Shown: positions 44,279 to 54,619 of the stretch, piece by piece | Layout: each line of letters begins with the position of its first letter | Numbering within the stretch: the first letter of the stretch is position 1 | Position numbers and translations under genes: made by a program | The notes under the pieces: model-generated | Told to the model about the DNA's origin: nothing | Database searches by the model: none | Seen by the model: only the letters and a program-made list of their open reading frames with translations | Assembly: GCA_028281285.1 (NCBI GenBank) | Contig: JANQKF010000015.1 | Coordinates: 62,001 to 126,000 of the forward strand | Origin: Cyclobacteriaceae bacterium | Lineage (GTDB): Bacteria; Bacteroidota; Bacteroidia; Cytophagales; Cyclobacteriaceae | Reading direction: 5' to 3' | DNA: 64,000 bases

Positions 44279-44307
44279 CAAAAGTAATAAATATTACCTG
44301 CCAACAA
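44279..44307 (-). promoter_or_regulatory. Promoter of icd
   Basis: Minus-strand TACTTTTG (44279-44286) fits TAnnTTTG. A TTG (44305-44307) lies 18 bases upstream, fitting the -33 element of Bacteroidota promoters. It stands about 40 bp before the icd ATG. Confidence 0.5.
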
Positions 44308-44349
44308 CCGGTGAAAAGATAAAAGGACTTTTAAAAAACCTGGAATTGA

Positions 44350-45168
44350 CTAGTAGCTTTCCTTTTCATTCGGGAAGTCCCGGGATTTGACATCCTGAAT
44401 GTATTTGCTGACCGCCTCGTTGATTATAGCACCTACATCAGCATACTGTCTTAAAAACCTGGGTTTGAATTCCTTGGTAATCCCCAACATATCGTGCATC
44501 ACTAGTACCTGACCATCCACATGAGGTCCGGCACCAATACCTATAATGGGGATCTTGACCGTTTCAGAAACCTTCTTGGCGAGTTCGGCCGGAATCTTTT
44601 CCAATACTATCGCATAGACACCACACTCCTCCAAAATCTTAGCGTCCTCAATTAACTTATTGGCCTCCTCCTCTTCCTTGGCACGAACAGTGTAAGTTCC
44701 AAACTTATAAATGGATTGTGGCGTAAGTCCCAAATGCCCCATTACAGGAACACCGGCACTCAGTACCCTTACAATGGATTCTTTGATCTCAGCTCCACCT
44801 TCCATTTTCACACTATGAGCACCTGACTCTTTCATTATTCGGATAGCTGACCTAAGTGCTTCGGAAGAATTTCCCTGGTAGGAACCAAAAGGAATATCTA
44901 CAACTACAAACGCACGGTTGACCGCCCTGATCACAGAACTGGCGTGATAGATCATTTGATCCAAAGTAATTGGCAGTGTAGTTTCATGTCCCGCCATTAC
45001 ATTTGACGCAGAGTCGCCCACCAGAATGATATCCACTCCTGCTCCGTCAATTAGGCTGGCCATAGAATAATCATAAGCCGTTAGCATGGAAATCTTCTCA
45101 CCTCGATCTTTCATGGCCTGCAACTGATGCGTGGTGACCTTTTTAATATCTGACTTATGAACTGACAT
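44350..45168 (-). CDS. panB: 3-methyl-2-oxobutanoate hydroxymethyltransferase
   Basis: 272 residues from ATG at 45168 ([20 protein letters not shown]). Upstream codons to 45231 lack similarity. Metal and substrate motifs: [46 protein letters not shown], and [15 protein letters not shown]. It adds a hydroxymethyl group from methylene-THF to 2-oxoisovalerate in pantothenate and CoA synthesis. panC and panD are not nearby. Confidence 0.96.
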   Translation of the reverse strand: MSVHKSDIKKVTTHQLQAMKDRGEKISMLTAYDYSMASLIDGAGVDIILVGDSASNVMAGHETTLPITLDQMIYHASSVIRAVNRAFVVVDIPFGSYQGNSSEALRSAIRIMKESGAHSVKMEGGAEIKESIVRVLSAGVPVMGHLGLTPQSIYKFGTYTVRAKEEEEANKLIEDAKILEECGVYAIVLEKIPAELAKKVSETVKIPIIGIGAGPHVDGQVLVMHDMLGITKEFKPRFLRQYADVGAIINEAVSKYIQDVKSRDFPNEKESY

Positions 45169-45268
45169 CGCTATAAAGTTTGCGCCTGTAAATATATAGA
45201 ATTGGTACATGAATGCTAAGTTCCATGCCATTGGTGACTTCTAAAGGAAAATGGGAGGACACTTAATA

Positions 45269-46645
45269 TTAGTGAGAATCTATTACCTCAATTACCCCGG
45301 ACACCAAGGCATTGAAGTCAAAATTTTCGGCTTGTGTATATCCCAATCTGACTACCACCAGGTCCTTTGAAGGCACAACAAGGATTGATTGTCCCTGAAA
45401 ACCACCGGCATAGTAGGCGTCTCTTGGTACATCTGGCATCTTTTGACCTCCGGCATTCAACCAGAATTGAGCCCCATAAACTTGATCTTGAGCAGCAGGG
45501 GTTGGTCGAGTGGAATATTCTACCCAGCCTTCAGGCAAAATTCGTTCACCATTCCAAACACCATCATTTAACAGGAAAAGACCAAAACGAGCAAAATCTC
45601 TTGGGGTCATGTATAAATAGGAAGACCCAACGAAAGTACCTGAGGCATCCGGTTCGAAAACAGCACTACTTATGCCTATTTTATTGAATAGTTCTTGATA
45701 TGGAAATGCCCAATAAGACTCGTCACCAAGAGTATGTCTGATTATTCGGGAAATAATATTCGAAGTCCCACTGGAATAATACCATTCTTCATCGGGTTCG
45801 AATTCCAGTTTTTCAGCCGCTGCTGTAGCAGCCATATCAGCATCTCTAAACAACATGTTTGTAGCGCTGCTCGGTAGTGCATAGATTTCCTTCCATCGCA
45901 GACCACTGCTCATCCGCAAGAGCTGATCAAGGGTAATATCGTTTCGAGGATCTTCAGGATCATTCCACTCAGGAACAGGAGCCCTTTCATCAATATTTAG
46001 TTTACCCTGACGAACCAAAATACCCACCAGCGCATTCGTGAAGCTTTTGGCCATTGACCAACTCAATTGGCGTGTATCTTTATCAAATCCATGTGCGTAT
46101 TTCTCGGCCAGCAGCCTCCCTTTGTGCACAACCACAACCCCTCGAGTCAAGAGCAACTCTTCCGGGTTAGGTTCTTCGAACGCCATGTCAATAGCTTTGC
46201 TTAACCTATCCTTTAACGATCGCAACGAATCATACCGGGGAATAATGTTGCCTTCAGGCCATTGGAGTGTGTCAGGCTCATATGGAAACTCGGGCTTATC
46301 GAAAACCTGGCCTCTCAATACTTCCTCTGAAACTTCGTTGACCAAAGTGCATCCTAAGCCCGGGCGAAAAATGGCCTTCTTACGGGCGAGTCCAAATACC
46401 GAGGCGCTGGCAGAAGAATCTTCTATGTTGAGGCTAAAACTTCCCAGCGATAAGGGGAAGGCTCCCAGTTCATTTTGCAGGACATCTTCAGAAGTCCTAT
46501 TGGACAAAAAAGCATTGGAACACAGGTTCTTGGCACCAAATCCACTTATTATAGGAAAAGCAGTGACTGCAAGTACTACAAATAATACTGCAACAAGCGC
46601 TACCAATCCAATGAGAACTCGTTTAACGTATTTTTTAAATTTCAT
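45269..46645 (-). CDS. Serine hydrolase of the beta-lactamase/class C family
   Basis: 458 residues. An N-terminal membrane anchor (about 10-32) is followed by a periplasmic enzyme domain. The catalytic SxxK is S197-M-A-K200 (LSWSMAKSF); YYSSGTSN supplies the tyrosine; the late YYAGGFQGQSILVVP holds the third motif region. The family includes esterases, 6-aminohexanoate-dimer hydrolase and D-Ala-D-Ala peptidases, so the substrate is open. It has no obvious operon partner. Confidence 0.85.
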   Translation of the reverse strand: MKFKKYVKRVLIGLVALVAVLFVVLAVTAFPIISGFGAKNLCSNAFLSNRTSEDVLQNELGAFPLSLGSFSLNIEDSSASASVFGLARKKAIFRPGLGCTLVNEVSEEVLRGQVFDKPEFPYEPDTLQWPEGNIIPRYDSLRSLKDRLSKAIDMAFEEPNPEELLLTRGVVVVHKGRLLAEKYAHGFDKDTRQLSWSMAKSFTNALVGILVRQGKLNIDERAPVPEWNDPEDPRNDITLDQLLRMSSGLRWKEIYALPSSATNMLFRDADMAATAAAEKLEFEPDEEWYYSSGTSNIISRIIRHTLGDESYWAFPYQELFNKIGISSAVFEPDASGTFVGSSYLYMTPRDFARFGLFLLNDGVWNGERILPEGWVEYSTRPTPAAQDQVYGAQFWLNAGGQKMPDVPRDAYYAGGFQGQSILVVPSKDLVVVRLGYTQAENFDFNALVSGVIEVIDSH

Positions 46646-46678
46646 CGCTTACAGATTCGGAAGGTACGAATACAATAA

Positions 46679-46701
46679 GAGGGTGGCAAAATGCCACCCT
46701 C
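46679..46701 (-). terminator. Hairpin after the MscS gene
   Basis: A 10-bp stem GAGGGTGGCA / TGCCACCCTC with a 3-base loop, about 30 bp past the MscS stop. The minus-strand 3' flank is only moderately T-rich (TTATTGTA). Confidence 0.6.
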
Positions 46702-46731
46702 CATTTGTTGAGTGAAGTAATATTTGGTTAT

Positions 46732-47544
46732 TTACTGGTTATGCACATATACATCTCTTTGTGGGAATGGGAATGAAATTCCTTCTTTGTCAAAAGTGAC
46801 TTTTACCCTTTCGATCATATCAAAGTGTAGCCCCCAATAATCGGCTCCTTTGCACCAACACCTGATCGTGATATTGACGGCATTGTCACCAAGCTCACTT
46901 ACTAAAATCGCATATTCAGGGTCTTTCATGATACGAGATTCGTCCTCAATGATTTGCTTCAAGACCGACTTGGCTTTGGCAATATCATCACTATAGCTAA
47001 TGCCATAGACCTGATCCAATCTTCGGTCCTCTTCCTCTGAATAATTGGTGATGGTGGCACCGGCCACTGAACCGTTAGACATATAGATTACGCGATTATC
47101 CGGAGTTTTCAACACTGTGGTCAAGATCGAAATTGCCTGAACTGCTCCTGTCTCACCATTTACAGTGATTACATCGCCATTTTTAAAGGGTTTTAGAGTG
47201 AGAAGTAATATTCCACCTGCAAAGTTGGCCAAACTGCCCTGGAGAGCGAGACCAATTGCCAAACCGGCAGCACCAAAAATAGCCAGGAAACCGGATGTTG
47301 GGATACCGAGGATTCCCACCACTGCAAAAATCAAGGAGGCCATTAGAGCCACTTTGATCACACCCCTTAGTGTAGGAATGATAGTTGGGTCGAGTCCTCT
47401 TTTGTTAAAGGATTTTACGATGAGATTTACAATTCGCTTGATCACCCACATACCAATGATGAGGACGACTATAGCCTTGAGAATATTGGCTCCCCAAGTC
47501 ATGATCAACTCCTGGTTGTCATCCCAGAGCTTCTGAATATCCAT
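46732..47544 (-). CDS. MscS family mechanosensitive channel
   Basis: 270 residues. Helices at about 20-40, 65-85 and 88-110 are followed by a beta domain. The pore helix GAAGLAIGLALQGSLANFAGG and the segment FKNGDVITVNGETGAVQAI are diagnostic. It releases ions when turgor rises. Size and layout equal E. coli MscS. It stands alone, with a hairpin after it. Confidence 0.95.
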   Translation of the reverse strand: MDIQKLWDDNQELIMTWGANILKAIVVLIIGMWVIKRIVNLIVKSFNKRGLDPTIIPTLRGVIKVALMASLIFAVVGILGIPTSGFLAIFGAAGLAIGLALQGSLANFAGGILLLTLKPFKNGDVITVNGETGAVQAISILTTVLKTPDNRVIYMSNGSVAGATITNYSEEEDRRLDQVYGISYSDDIAKAKSVLKQIIEDESRIMKDPEYAILVSELGDNAVNITIRCWCKGADYWGLHFDMIERVKVTFDKEGISFPFPQRDVYVHNQ

Positions 47545-47574
47545 AATAAATACTGTTTAAGATTGAATAAAAAA

Positions 47575-48078
47575 TTAGTATAAAAATGCCGAATAGTCAT
47601 TGTCGGCCAACTGAACTTCAATATGCTCCTGGATTGTGGTGCCCAATTCATATCCTTTGTAGTCTACGGCAATGGGAAACTTGTTATGACTTCGATTGAC
47701 CAATACAGCAGTTTGAATCTTCTTCACATTCATTCTCAAGAATGGATCCAAAGCATAAATCATGGTACGACCTGAATTCAAAACATCATCCACAATGATC
47801 AAAGTAAATCCTTCGACTTCGGGAACTCCGCTCAGTTGAACTTGAGGTTGACTGGAGGCTTCTTTATCTATGTCAATTCTGACGAGGTGGCAGCGAAGTT
47901 CCGAAATTTTTTCCAACTCCTGCTTAATAAGATCAGAAAGTTTTAGCCCCATACCATCAATGCCGGCAAGCACAAGGTGCTCGGCATCGTGATTTTGCTC
48001 GAAAATTTCGTACGCAATGCGCCTGATTTTTTGTTCAATCTGGGGTTTATTAAGAATCTGCTTTCTTTCCTTAGACAT
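47575..48078 (-). CDS. Phosphoribosyltransferase, PyrR-like
   Basis: 167 residues of the type I PRTase fold. The PRPP-binding loop LIIVDDVLNSGRTMIYAL (about 90-107) is clear, and AVLVNRSHNKFPIAVDYKG recalls PyrR (uracil PRTase/regulator). It lies 23 bp after the Lrp-type regulator on the same strand. Whether it attenuates pyr genes or salvages bases cannot be told here. Confidence 0.85.
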   Translation of the reverse strand: MSKERKQILNKPQIEQKIRRIAYEIFEQNHDAEHLVLAGIDGMGLKLSDLIKQELEKISELRCHLVRIDIDKEASSQPQVQLSGVPEVEGFTLIIVDDVLNSGRTMIYALDPFLRMNVKKIQTAVLVNRSHNKFPIAVDYKGYELGTTIQEHIEVQLADNDYSAFLY

Positions 48079-48101
48079 GAGGTACTGACTTCGAATCGAA
48101 G

Positions 48102-48575
48102 TTAAGGAATTGGCATTACTTTGCTGTCTTTGAACGTGGAAAGTATCACCATTGACTGAAGGTTGTCTACCACTTCAATATCACTTACTTTTTCCAGCAT
48201 CAACTTCTGATAGGAAGCAATATCTTCTGCAATGATTTTCAAGATGAAATCTCCGGAACCTGTGATGTGATGACATTCAATCACTTCATCAATTTTATTG
48301 ATCTCTTCAAGAAAGACATCAATGTTCTTTTTATTGTGACCTTTCAGGGTCACATACACAAAAGTACTTACACCCAATCCTATTTTATCAATGTCGAGTT
48401 TGGCGTGGTAACTCTTGATGATACCTGACTGCTCGAGTTTCTTTACCCTTTCCAATGTTGGTGCAGGAGAGAGACCTATCTCTTTGGACAACTGGGCATT
48501 AGTGATCTTAGCATTGGATTGAAGGATATCTAAAATCATCCGATCGATCCTATCTAATTTTAAAGAAGTGTTCAT
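48102..48575 (-). CDS. Lrp/AsnC family transcriptional regulator
   Basis: 157 residues: N-terminal HTH (LDRIDRMILDILQSNAKITN, AQLSKEIGLSPAPTLERVKK), then the RAM ligand domain with ECHHITGSGDFILKI. These proteins respond to amino acids and act as octamers. A minus-strand TACCTTTG (48606-48613) and a near-palindromic GAATAAAATTTCATTC (about 48624-48639) upstream may be its promoter and self-regulatory site. Confidence 0.93.
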   Translation of the reverse strand: MNTSLKLDRIDRMILDILQSNAKITNAQLSKEIGLSPAPTLERVKKLEQSGIIKSYHAKLDIDKIGLGVSTFVYVTLKGHNKKNIDVFLEEINKIDEVIECHHITGSGDFILKIIAEDIASYQKLMLEKVSDIEVVDNLQSMVILSTFKDSKVMPIP

Positions 48576-48661
48576 TTTGACCTATTTGCGAAATATTATT
48601 TTGTTCAAAGGTAATAACAATGAATAAAATTTCATTCGACAGCGATATTTATTATTAAAAA

Positions 48662-49861
48662 TTATTTTCGCCTGTTTTTCCTGATCTGCTTTTCAAGGGC
48701 TCTCGCCTTCTTGTAGGTCGGATTTCTTCGCTTAGTATTCTCCCGAATCTTTTTGATCAAGGGAATTGCCAAATCAGGATTTCCCTGATCTACATGGTAC
48801 TCTGCCATATGCATTGCTGAAAAAATATAGTACCCTGAATCATGCGATTGGGTCTGGTCAGTAAAGTCTATAACCTTCTGAAAATAAGTATTCGCTTCAG
48901 CTTTCTTATTTCTACCTGATAGTATATGTGCGATGAAAAAACTGGCCCATCGGCCGCTAACTCCTTCATAACCGAGTTTACCGGATTCAATTTTGGCAAG
49001 TATGTCTTCTGATTCCTCAAAGGCTCTGTTGTATTGACCTGAAGAATACAGCATTCGCGCATAAAACCTATGGAAATAGGGGTTATTAGGGTATTTCTGA
49101 TACATGTATTCGCCCAGCCTTAAAGCCTCATAAATATTCTTTTGTTCGAATGCTTTGATCCTCATCAAAAAGTATTGTGCCTCAACACGCGTGTAGAATG
49201 CATTGGTAGCCACCTCCTCAAGCTGCCGGATTCCTAATTCCTTATCTCCCTTTTTAAAGAACATCAATATGGGTTTGAGCATGGGATAATTCTCGCGTAT
49301 CCATATTGAATAGTAATTAAACAGAGCATCTCCAAAGAGTATCTCAGGACTGAAATTCTCATTACCCTTTGTTCGATCTAGGTATTTAAGCGCTAGTCTC
49401 CCGGCACTGGCAGATCTGCCCCAATTCCTTCTTTCGGAATGATACCTCCCCTTAAAACCATAAGCCCCTGCCAAAAAGAAATTGGCCTCGATGTTTTCCT
49501 TGTCCTTCTTTGTAATCCTTTCGGCCATATAAATGGCACTATCCATATAGGCCAAAAACTCATCCCCGATCTCCTCGCTGGCACCGTCAAGGTCGGGCAT
49601 CATTTGCCACCAGGTACTTATCCCAAAAAGGAAATAGGGTAAGGGATGATCAGGGTGATCGTATTTGAGCCAATTGAATCTTACTTCAGCATTATGGAAG
49701 TCGAAGTTGTACATCTGATCCACCGCATCAGTGATCTGTAGTTGCAGGTTGAAATCCAGTAAAAGGTATTTCGAGCTGTCGTTTTGGTACAGATTTCTGG
49801 CTACTGATGAGCACAGACCAATGATTAGTAAAATGAATATAATGGCTGTTTTCCTGAACAT
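48662..49861 (-). CDS. Secreted TPR-repeat protein
   Basis: 399 residues with a signal peptide (FRKTAIIFILLIIGLCSSVA). Helical TPR-like repeats run across the body (DAVDQMYNFDFHNAEVRFNW; GEYMYQKYPNNPYFHRFYAR; ARMLYSSGQYNRAFEESEDI). The C-terminus is basic. Proteins of this kind are common periplasmic scaffolds in Bacteroidota; no specific partner is evident. Confidence 0.75.
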   Translation of the reverse strand: MFRKTAIIFILLIIGLCSSVARNLYQNDSSKYLLLDFNLQLQITDAVDQMYNFDFHNAEVRFNWLKYDHPDHPLPYFLFGISTWWQMMPDLDGASEEIGDEFLAYMDSAIYMAERITKKDKENIEANFFLAGAYGFKGRYHSERRNWGRSASAGRLALKYLDRTKGNENFSPEILFGDALFNYYSIWIRENYPMLKPILMFFKKGDKELGIRQLEEVATNAFYTRVEAQYFLMRIKAFEQKNIYEALRLGEYMYQKYPNNPYFHRFYARMLYSSGQYNRAFEESEDILAKIESGKLGYEGVSGRWASFFIAHILSGRNKKAEANTYFQKVIDFTDQTQSHDSGYYIFSAMHMAEYHVDQGNPDLAIPLIKKIRENTKRRNPTYKKARALEKQIRKNRRK

Positions 49862-49974
49862 CTCTATTAGCCGAACGCGAATATCACCACAAAATTATTG
49901 CCTTACAAGCAGGGAAAAGTACGCTGATACAAATATCGTCATCCCTTCGTCTGATAATCGTAGTTTTATGAAAA

Positions 49975-50625
49975 TTGTTTCTAATGCCCAGACAGGAAAC
50001 GGCTTTTGATCTTAGAATTCGGGAGACACTTAACGTCAACATGAGATATTTCTTTGTTGGACTAAGCCTGATCAATTTTTTACTCATCTACATCAAGAAG
50101 GAGTTTGTCTTTGAGAATATCGCTGCCATTAAATTTATGGATCCCGCTCAAAGGCTTGTTTTCGAAATTTTCCAAGGCATCGAGCTTGTGGGCGTACCGG
50201 TTTACCTTGCTCTTCAGTTTACGGTCATTGGGTTTGTCATCTGGACTGGCTGCTTTTTATGGGGTTATCGAGTCACTTACTATCAATGTTGGAAAATTGT
50301 GATGATTGCTTCAGTAATATTTCTTGTACCGCAAGTATTGACTATTCTATGGTTCACCCTGGTTGAAAACGATCCCACTTATTGGCAGGTAGAAGCATTC
50401 TCACCACTCTCATTTATGAATCTCTTCAACCACGAAACGCTGAATCCAAAGTATTTCACAGCTTTTAAGTCCATGAATGTATTCCAGGTCCTGTTTTGGT
50501 TCGCCTTAATCAAGGGCATCGATCTGGCCGCGCGAAAACGGAAGGACATCGCACAAGCCATTGTTTTCACTTCCTATGTGCCCGTATTCCTCTTTTGGCT
50601 TTGGTTTGTCGTTGCAACACACTGA
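49975..50625 (+). CDS. Polytopic membrane protein, unassigned
   Basis: 216 residues with about five hydrophobic helices (near 23-40, 72-95, 105-130, 168-182, 192-214). The layout is reminiscent of Yip1-like membrane proteins, but no motif settles it. ATG at 49984 or 50041 are alternative starts. It is transcribed divergently from the TPR protein and lies 136 bp before the DUF2723 gene. Confidence 0.65.
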   Translation: MFLMPRQETAFDLRIRETLNVNMRYFFVGLSLINFLLIYIKKEFVFENIAAIKFMDPAQRLVFEIFQGIELVGVPVYLALQFTVIGFVIWTGCFLWGYRVTYYQCWKIVMIASVIFLVPQVLTILWFTLVENDPTYWQVEAFSPLSFMNLFNHETLNPKYFTAFKSMNVFQVLFWFALIKGIDLAARKRKDIAQAIVFTSYVPVFLFWLWFVVATH

Positions 50626-50761
50626 TTGAGGGTCGCCAAAAAATGTTAAAAATTCTTCTTTATTAATCATTAAACCCAATTTTGCCGTTAGCAGGTTTAT
50701 CGGTTTTTACTCAAAGCACTAACCGAAATTTTACTATTTTCGCCTGTTCAAAAAACACAGC

Positions 50762-53734
50762 ATGACGGATTTTAGGAAGATCAATAATCTCACAGGTTGG
50801 TCGGTTTTTTTTATCTCGCTTATCGCCTACATTTTCACTGTTGAGCAGACCGCCAGTTTTTGGGATTGTGGAGAGTTCATAGCCATCGCTTATAAATTAG
50901 AGGTATCCCACCCTCCTGGCGCTCCTCTGTTTATGCTAATCGGACGTTTGTTCTCCTTCCTGTCATTTGGGGATGTAACGCGTGTGGCTTTTTGGGTGAA
51001 CATGGCCAGCGTACTGGCTAGCGCATTCACGATTCTCTTCCTGTTTTGGACAATTGTAATGGCCGGCAGAAAGTTGATTGGTATGAAAATGGGAGAAGAG
51101 AATTCTCTACAAACCATCCTTTTAATGGGTGCAGGCGCCATTGGTGCACTTAGTTTCGCATTTACAGATTCTTTCTGGTTCTCTGCTGTCGAAGGAGAAG
51201 TATATGCCATGTCGTCTTTCTTCACTGCCTTTGTGTTTTGGGCAATGCTCAAATGGGAGCTTGTAGAAGATGAAAGTAAGGCGAACAAATGGCTAATCTT
51301 AATAGCCTACATGATGGGGCTTTCGATTGGAGTTCACCTCCTGGGGCTGGTTACTCTGCCGGCACTCGGACTCATTTATTACTTCAAGAAATATGAAAAA
51401 GTAACCAAATGGGGTGTTTTAGCAACCCTTGCTCTGAGTGGCTTCTTTATTATCCTGATCAATAATATGATCATTCCGGGTTTGCCTTCGTTGGCGGGAA
51501 AATTTGAAATAACCTTTGTCAACACCTTCGGTTTACCTTTCGGATCAGGCGCTTTGTTCATGACCGCTGCTTTCATCGGTGGACTGGTTTGGGCAATAAG
51601 ATATTCGATCAAAAAGGAGTTAGTCAACCTGAACACCACACTTATTGCCCTAACCTTCGTACTTATCGGGTATGCCAGTTATGGTGTCATCTTAGTTCGT
51701 TCAAAGGCCAACCCTCCAATTGATCAGAACAATCCGGAAAACGTAATGACCTTCGTTTCCTACTTGCTCAGAGAGCAATACGGAGACCGTCCGTTGCTAT
51801 ATGGGCGTTATTTCACTGCTGATCAAATCAGCACGGATAGAGGTAAGCCGGTGTATTCCAAGGGAGAGGACAAATATGAAATCACTGACTATAAAGTAAA
51901 CGTTGAATACGACCCTACACATGAAACCATTTTCCCTAGAATGTGGCGGAATACCCCGGGCGATGTGCAGCGCTATCGCGAGGTAACGGGCCTGCGACCG
52001 AATGAAAAACCGAGTTTCATTGATAACATGGCCTTCATGTTCAAATGGCAAATAGGCCACATGTACATGAGGTATTTCATGTTCAATTTTGCCGGACGAG
52101 AAAGTGATATCCAAAATGCAGATTGGCTCGGACCATTGGATGGTAATTCAGATTTGCCGCAAATTCTGAAAGAGAATAAGGGCAGAAATCAATACTATAT
52201 GATCCCTCTGATCCTAGGGCTAATTGGTTTCTTTTTCCAATTCAATCGTGATGTTCGTGGTTTTTCAGCCACCTTGATGTTCTTCCTGCTTACGGGGGTC
52301 GGTTTGGTACTCTACTTGAACTCACCGGCAGTAGAACCTCGAGAGCGAGACTATATTTATGCCGGATCCTATTATGTATTTGCTATCTGGATTGGGCTAT
52401 CTGTGCTTGCCATTGGCAAAACACTAATGAAACGTGGCAAAGCAGGGGTTTATGGAGCTATCGCGGTTTGCCTACTTTGTCCATACATTCTGGTATCACA
52501 AAATTGGGACGATCACGACCGATCTAATCGATACTTCTCGGTAGATTCAGCGCGTAACTTCTTAGCCTCCTGTGCACCAAATGCCATTCTTTTCACCGGT
52601 GGAGATAACGATACTTTCCCTCTTTGGTATGTCCAGGAGGTAGAAGGATTCAGAACCGATGTCAGGGTGGTTGTGCTGAGTTATTACAATACTGACTGGT
52701 ACATCGACCAGACAGCGATGAAAATGAATGACTCCGATCCGTTTCCTTACTCGCTGACCATCGATCATTATAGAAACGGCACTAATGATTATCTGCTTGT
52801 CCAGGAGGAACCACAATATGTTGGACAAGCCGCCTCACTCTCGCAGTACCTTGATCTGATTCGAAAAGAAAGCCCATACATTGCCTTGGAGACCCCTTCA
52901 GGCGCAAGGTTAAACAAGGTCCCGGTGCGCGCATTTACAGTAGATATCGATACTGCAGCTGTTAAAGCAAAAGGAATTATTCCCAAAAATCTGGAAGATA
53001 ATCTGGTAAGCACCATGTATATCCCATTGAAACAAGGAACCAACTTCATTGAGAAAGGTCAAATGATGATCCTGGATCTGATTCTCGAAAACAACTGGGA
53101 ACGCCCGATCTATTTTAACTACACTTCTATAAGTGCATTGAATTTTGATCTAAGCCCCTATTTGGTTCAGGAAGGGATGACATCAAGATTGCTACCTGTT
53201 CAAATGGCACCTGGTCAAATCGATCAGGTCAACCTGGACGTGATGTACGACAATGTGATGAACAAATTCGCATGGCGTGGCATGGATGATCCGGATGCGA
53301 ACCTGAATGAGGATTATCGTCAATTCGCGCAGAACCATAGGTCAATCTTGACTACTTTGGCTGATGCCCTGATTGAGGAAGGCGATTCTATTCGTGGTAA
53401 GGAGGTGCTTGATTTGGGTATGAAAGTTCTGCCAAGAGAGTCGATTCCTTATGACATCACTTCTGTGGGATTCGTGCAAGCCTACTTCAATTTGGGAGAG
53501 GACGAAATTGCACTAAAAATGGCGATGCAAATGGCTAAAGAATTTGACGAAATGGTTACGTATCACCAAGAGAAAGGTCGATATGACCTTGACTTTCAAC
53601 GATACTACAGAAGTCTTCTAGGGTTAGAACAAGTATTAAGAAGAGCCGGTAAAACTGAAGAAGCCGATCAGGTGAGGCAGAAGCTGGAAGCTCAAATGAT
53701 TAGAATGCCAGATACTAATCCGACTAATTTCTGA
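50762..53734 (+). CDS. DUF2723 membrane protein (O-mannosyltransferase-like)
   Basis: 990 residues. The N-terminal half carries about 12 membrane helices and the DUF2723 hallmark FWDCGEFIAIAYKLEVSHPPGAPLF (about 36-60), in which D and E recall the catalytic region of GT-C glycosyltransferases such as POMT. The C-terminal half (about 600-990) is a soluble domain with TGGDNDTFPLWY and TPR-like helices. Likely transfers a sugar from a lipid carrier on the outer face of the inner membrane (inference). Ends directly against the convergent methyltransferase gene. Confidence 0.9.
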   Translation: MTDFRKINNLTGWSVFFISLIAYIFTVEQTASFWDCGEFIAIAYKLEVSHPPGAPLFMLIGRLFSFLSFGDVTRVAFWVNMASVLASAFTILFLFWTIVMAGRKLIGMKMGEENSLQTILLMGAGAIGALSFAFTDSFWFSAVEGEVYAMSSFFTAFVFWAMLKWELVEDESKANKWLILIAYMMGLSIGVHLLGLVTLPALGLIYYFKKYEKVTKWGVLATLALSGFFIILINNMIIPGLPSLAGKFEITFVNTFGLPFGSGALFMTAAFIGGLVWAIRYSIKKELVNLNTTLIALTFVLIGYASYGVILVRSKANPPIDQNNPENVMTFVSYLLREQYGDRPLLYGRYFTADQISTDRGKPVYSKGEDKYEITDYKVNVEYDPTHETIFPRMWRNTPGDVQRYREVTGLRPNEKPSFIDNMAFMFKWQIGHMYMRYFMFNFAGRESDIQNADWLGPLDGNSDLPQILKENKGRNQYYMIPLILGLIGFFFQFNRDVRGFSATLMFFLLTGVGLVLYLNSPAVEPRERDYIYAGSYYVFAIWIGLSVLAIGKTLMKRGKAGVYGAIAVCLLCPYILVSQNWDDHDRSNRYFSVDSARNFLASCAPNAILFTGGDNDTFPLWYVQEVEGFRTDVRVVVLSYYNTDWYIDQTAMKMNDSDPFPYSLTIDHYRNGTNDYLLVQEEPQYVGQAASLSQYLDLIRKESPYIALETPSGARLNKVPVRAFTVDIDTAAVKAKGIIPKNLEDNLVSTMYIPLKQGTNFIEKGQMMILDLILENNWERPIYFNYTSISALNFDLSPYLVQEGMTSRLLPVQMAPGQIDQVNLDVMYDNVMNKFAWRGMDDPDANLNEDYRQFAQNHRSILTTLADALIEEGDSIRGKEVLDLGMKVLPRESIPYDITSVGFVQAYFNLGEDEIALKMAMQMAKEFDEMVTYHQEKGRYDLDFQRYYRSLLGLEQVLRRAGKTEEADQVRQKLEAQMIRMPDTNPTNF

Positions 53735-54508
53735 TCACTTTCTAAGAACCAGAAACAGATCCAAAGCATCGTCCGGTTGTTCGGATAAGATATAATCCGT
53801 TTCAACGATTTGTGATACCAAGCCTGTATTGGCTTTATTCAAATTATTCCTGTTCAACCTGTTTAAGATATCATAAGGAATTCTAAGCAGAGGAGCAGGC
53901 AATCTGTATTGCAGATTAAATATGTCAAAACGAGTAATTTTTCTTACTGCCCGCTTATTCTCCTCGTAATAGGCCATGACCTTTTCATTGCCGGCAACTC
54001 CCTTCATTTCAACATTATCAAAGTATTTTTCAGAAAGCTCTGTCAACTGCTGAGCTGTATATTCTCTGACATGCCATGGATTTCGTGTGAGGGTCTTTTT
54101 GATGTTGGGAGTAGTGAGCACTGCTGTTCCTCCGGGTTTTAACACCCTTTCAATTTCCTTTAGAAACAGCTCATCATCCTTAATGTGTTCAATCACCTGG
54201 AAGGAAACTATGGTGTCAAAGCTTTCATCCTCAATACCTTTAAATGGAGGGAAAACTGCTTGCCGGAAGTCTAATTTAGGATATCTTTCTTGAAGCTTAT
54301 CAATTACTTCAATGATCTTATCAAGAGCCACATATCTTTGGGCCAATGGTGCCAATAATTCGACACCTCGACCTTCTCCACATCCAAGTTCCAGAAGATC
54401 ACCTTTTATGTAAGGAACAGCCAAAGAATACGCCCTTAACAGTCGTTGGTGGATAGGATTGTCCGAAACTAGGGTATCCGATGCTATTTCTGTTGTATAA
54501 GTGGCCAT
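53735..54508 (-). CDS. SAM-dependent methyltransferase (class I)
   Basis: 257 residues. Motif I is LLELGCGEGRGVELL, followed by YVALDKI, DTIVSFQVIEHIKDDELFLK and LKPGGTAVLTTPN. The VIEHI and LKPGG motifs place it among Methyltransf_11/UbiE-like enzymes. The substrate may be a glycan or lipid. It is convergent with the DUF2723 gene with no intervening base. Confidence 0.92.
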   Translation of the reverse strand: MATYTTEIASDTLVSDNPIHQRLLRAYSLAVPYIKGDLLELGCGEGRGVELLAPLAQRYVALDKIIEVIDKLQERYPKLDFRQAVFPPFKGIEDESFDTIVSFQVIEHIKDDELFLKEIERVLKPGGTAVLTTPNIKKTLTRNPWHVREYTAQQLTELSEKYFDNVEMKGVAGNEKVMAYYEENKRAVRKITRFDIFNLQYRLPAPLLRIPYDILNRLNRNNLNKANTGLVSQIVETDYILSEQPDDALDLFLVLRK

Positions 54509-54593
54509 TCTCGATTTTCGGCAAAAATAAGCGATTTATTCACAAACCCATTTCTTCCGAATGGGTTATGAACGTCTTGAAGCTCATTTTCGT

Positions 54594-54601
54594 TACATTT
54601 G
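54594..54601 (+). promoter_or_regulatory. -7 box of the GWxTD gene
   Basis: TACATTTG fits TAnnTTTG and stands 18 bp before the ATG at 54620. A clear -33 TTG at normal spacing is not seen. Confidence 0.4.
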
Positions 54602-54619
54602 ATACTCGATTGAAAAATT

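Noticed and set aside
46038-46715. A 225-residue plus-strand open frame
   Set aside because: It lies wholly over the serine hydrolase gene on the other strand, has no family motif and reads as low-complexity antisense.
50890-51288. A 132-residue minus-strand frame
   Set aside because: It is antisense to the DUF2723 membrane region. Hydrophobic coding DNA commonly leaves open antisense frames.
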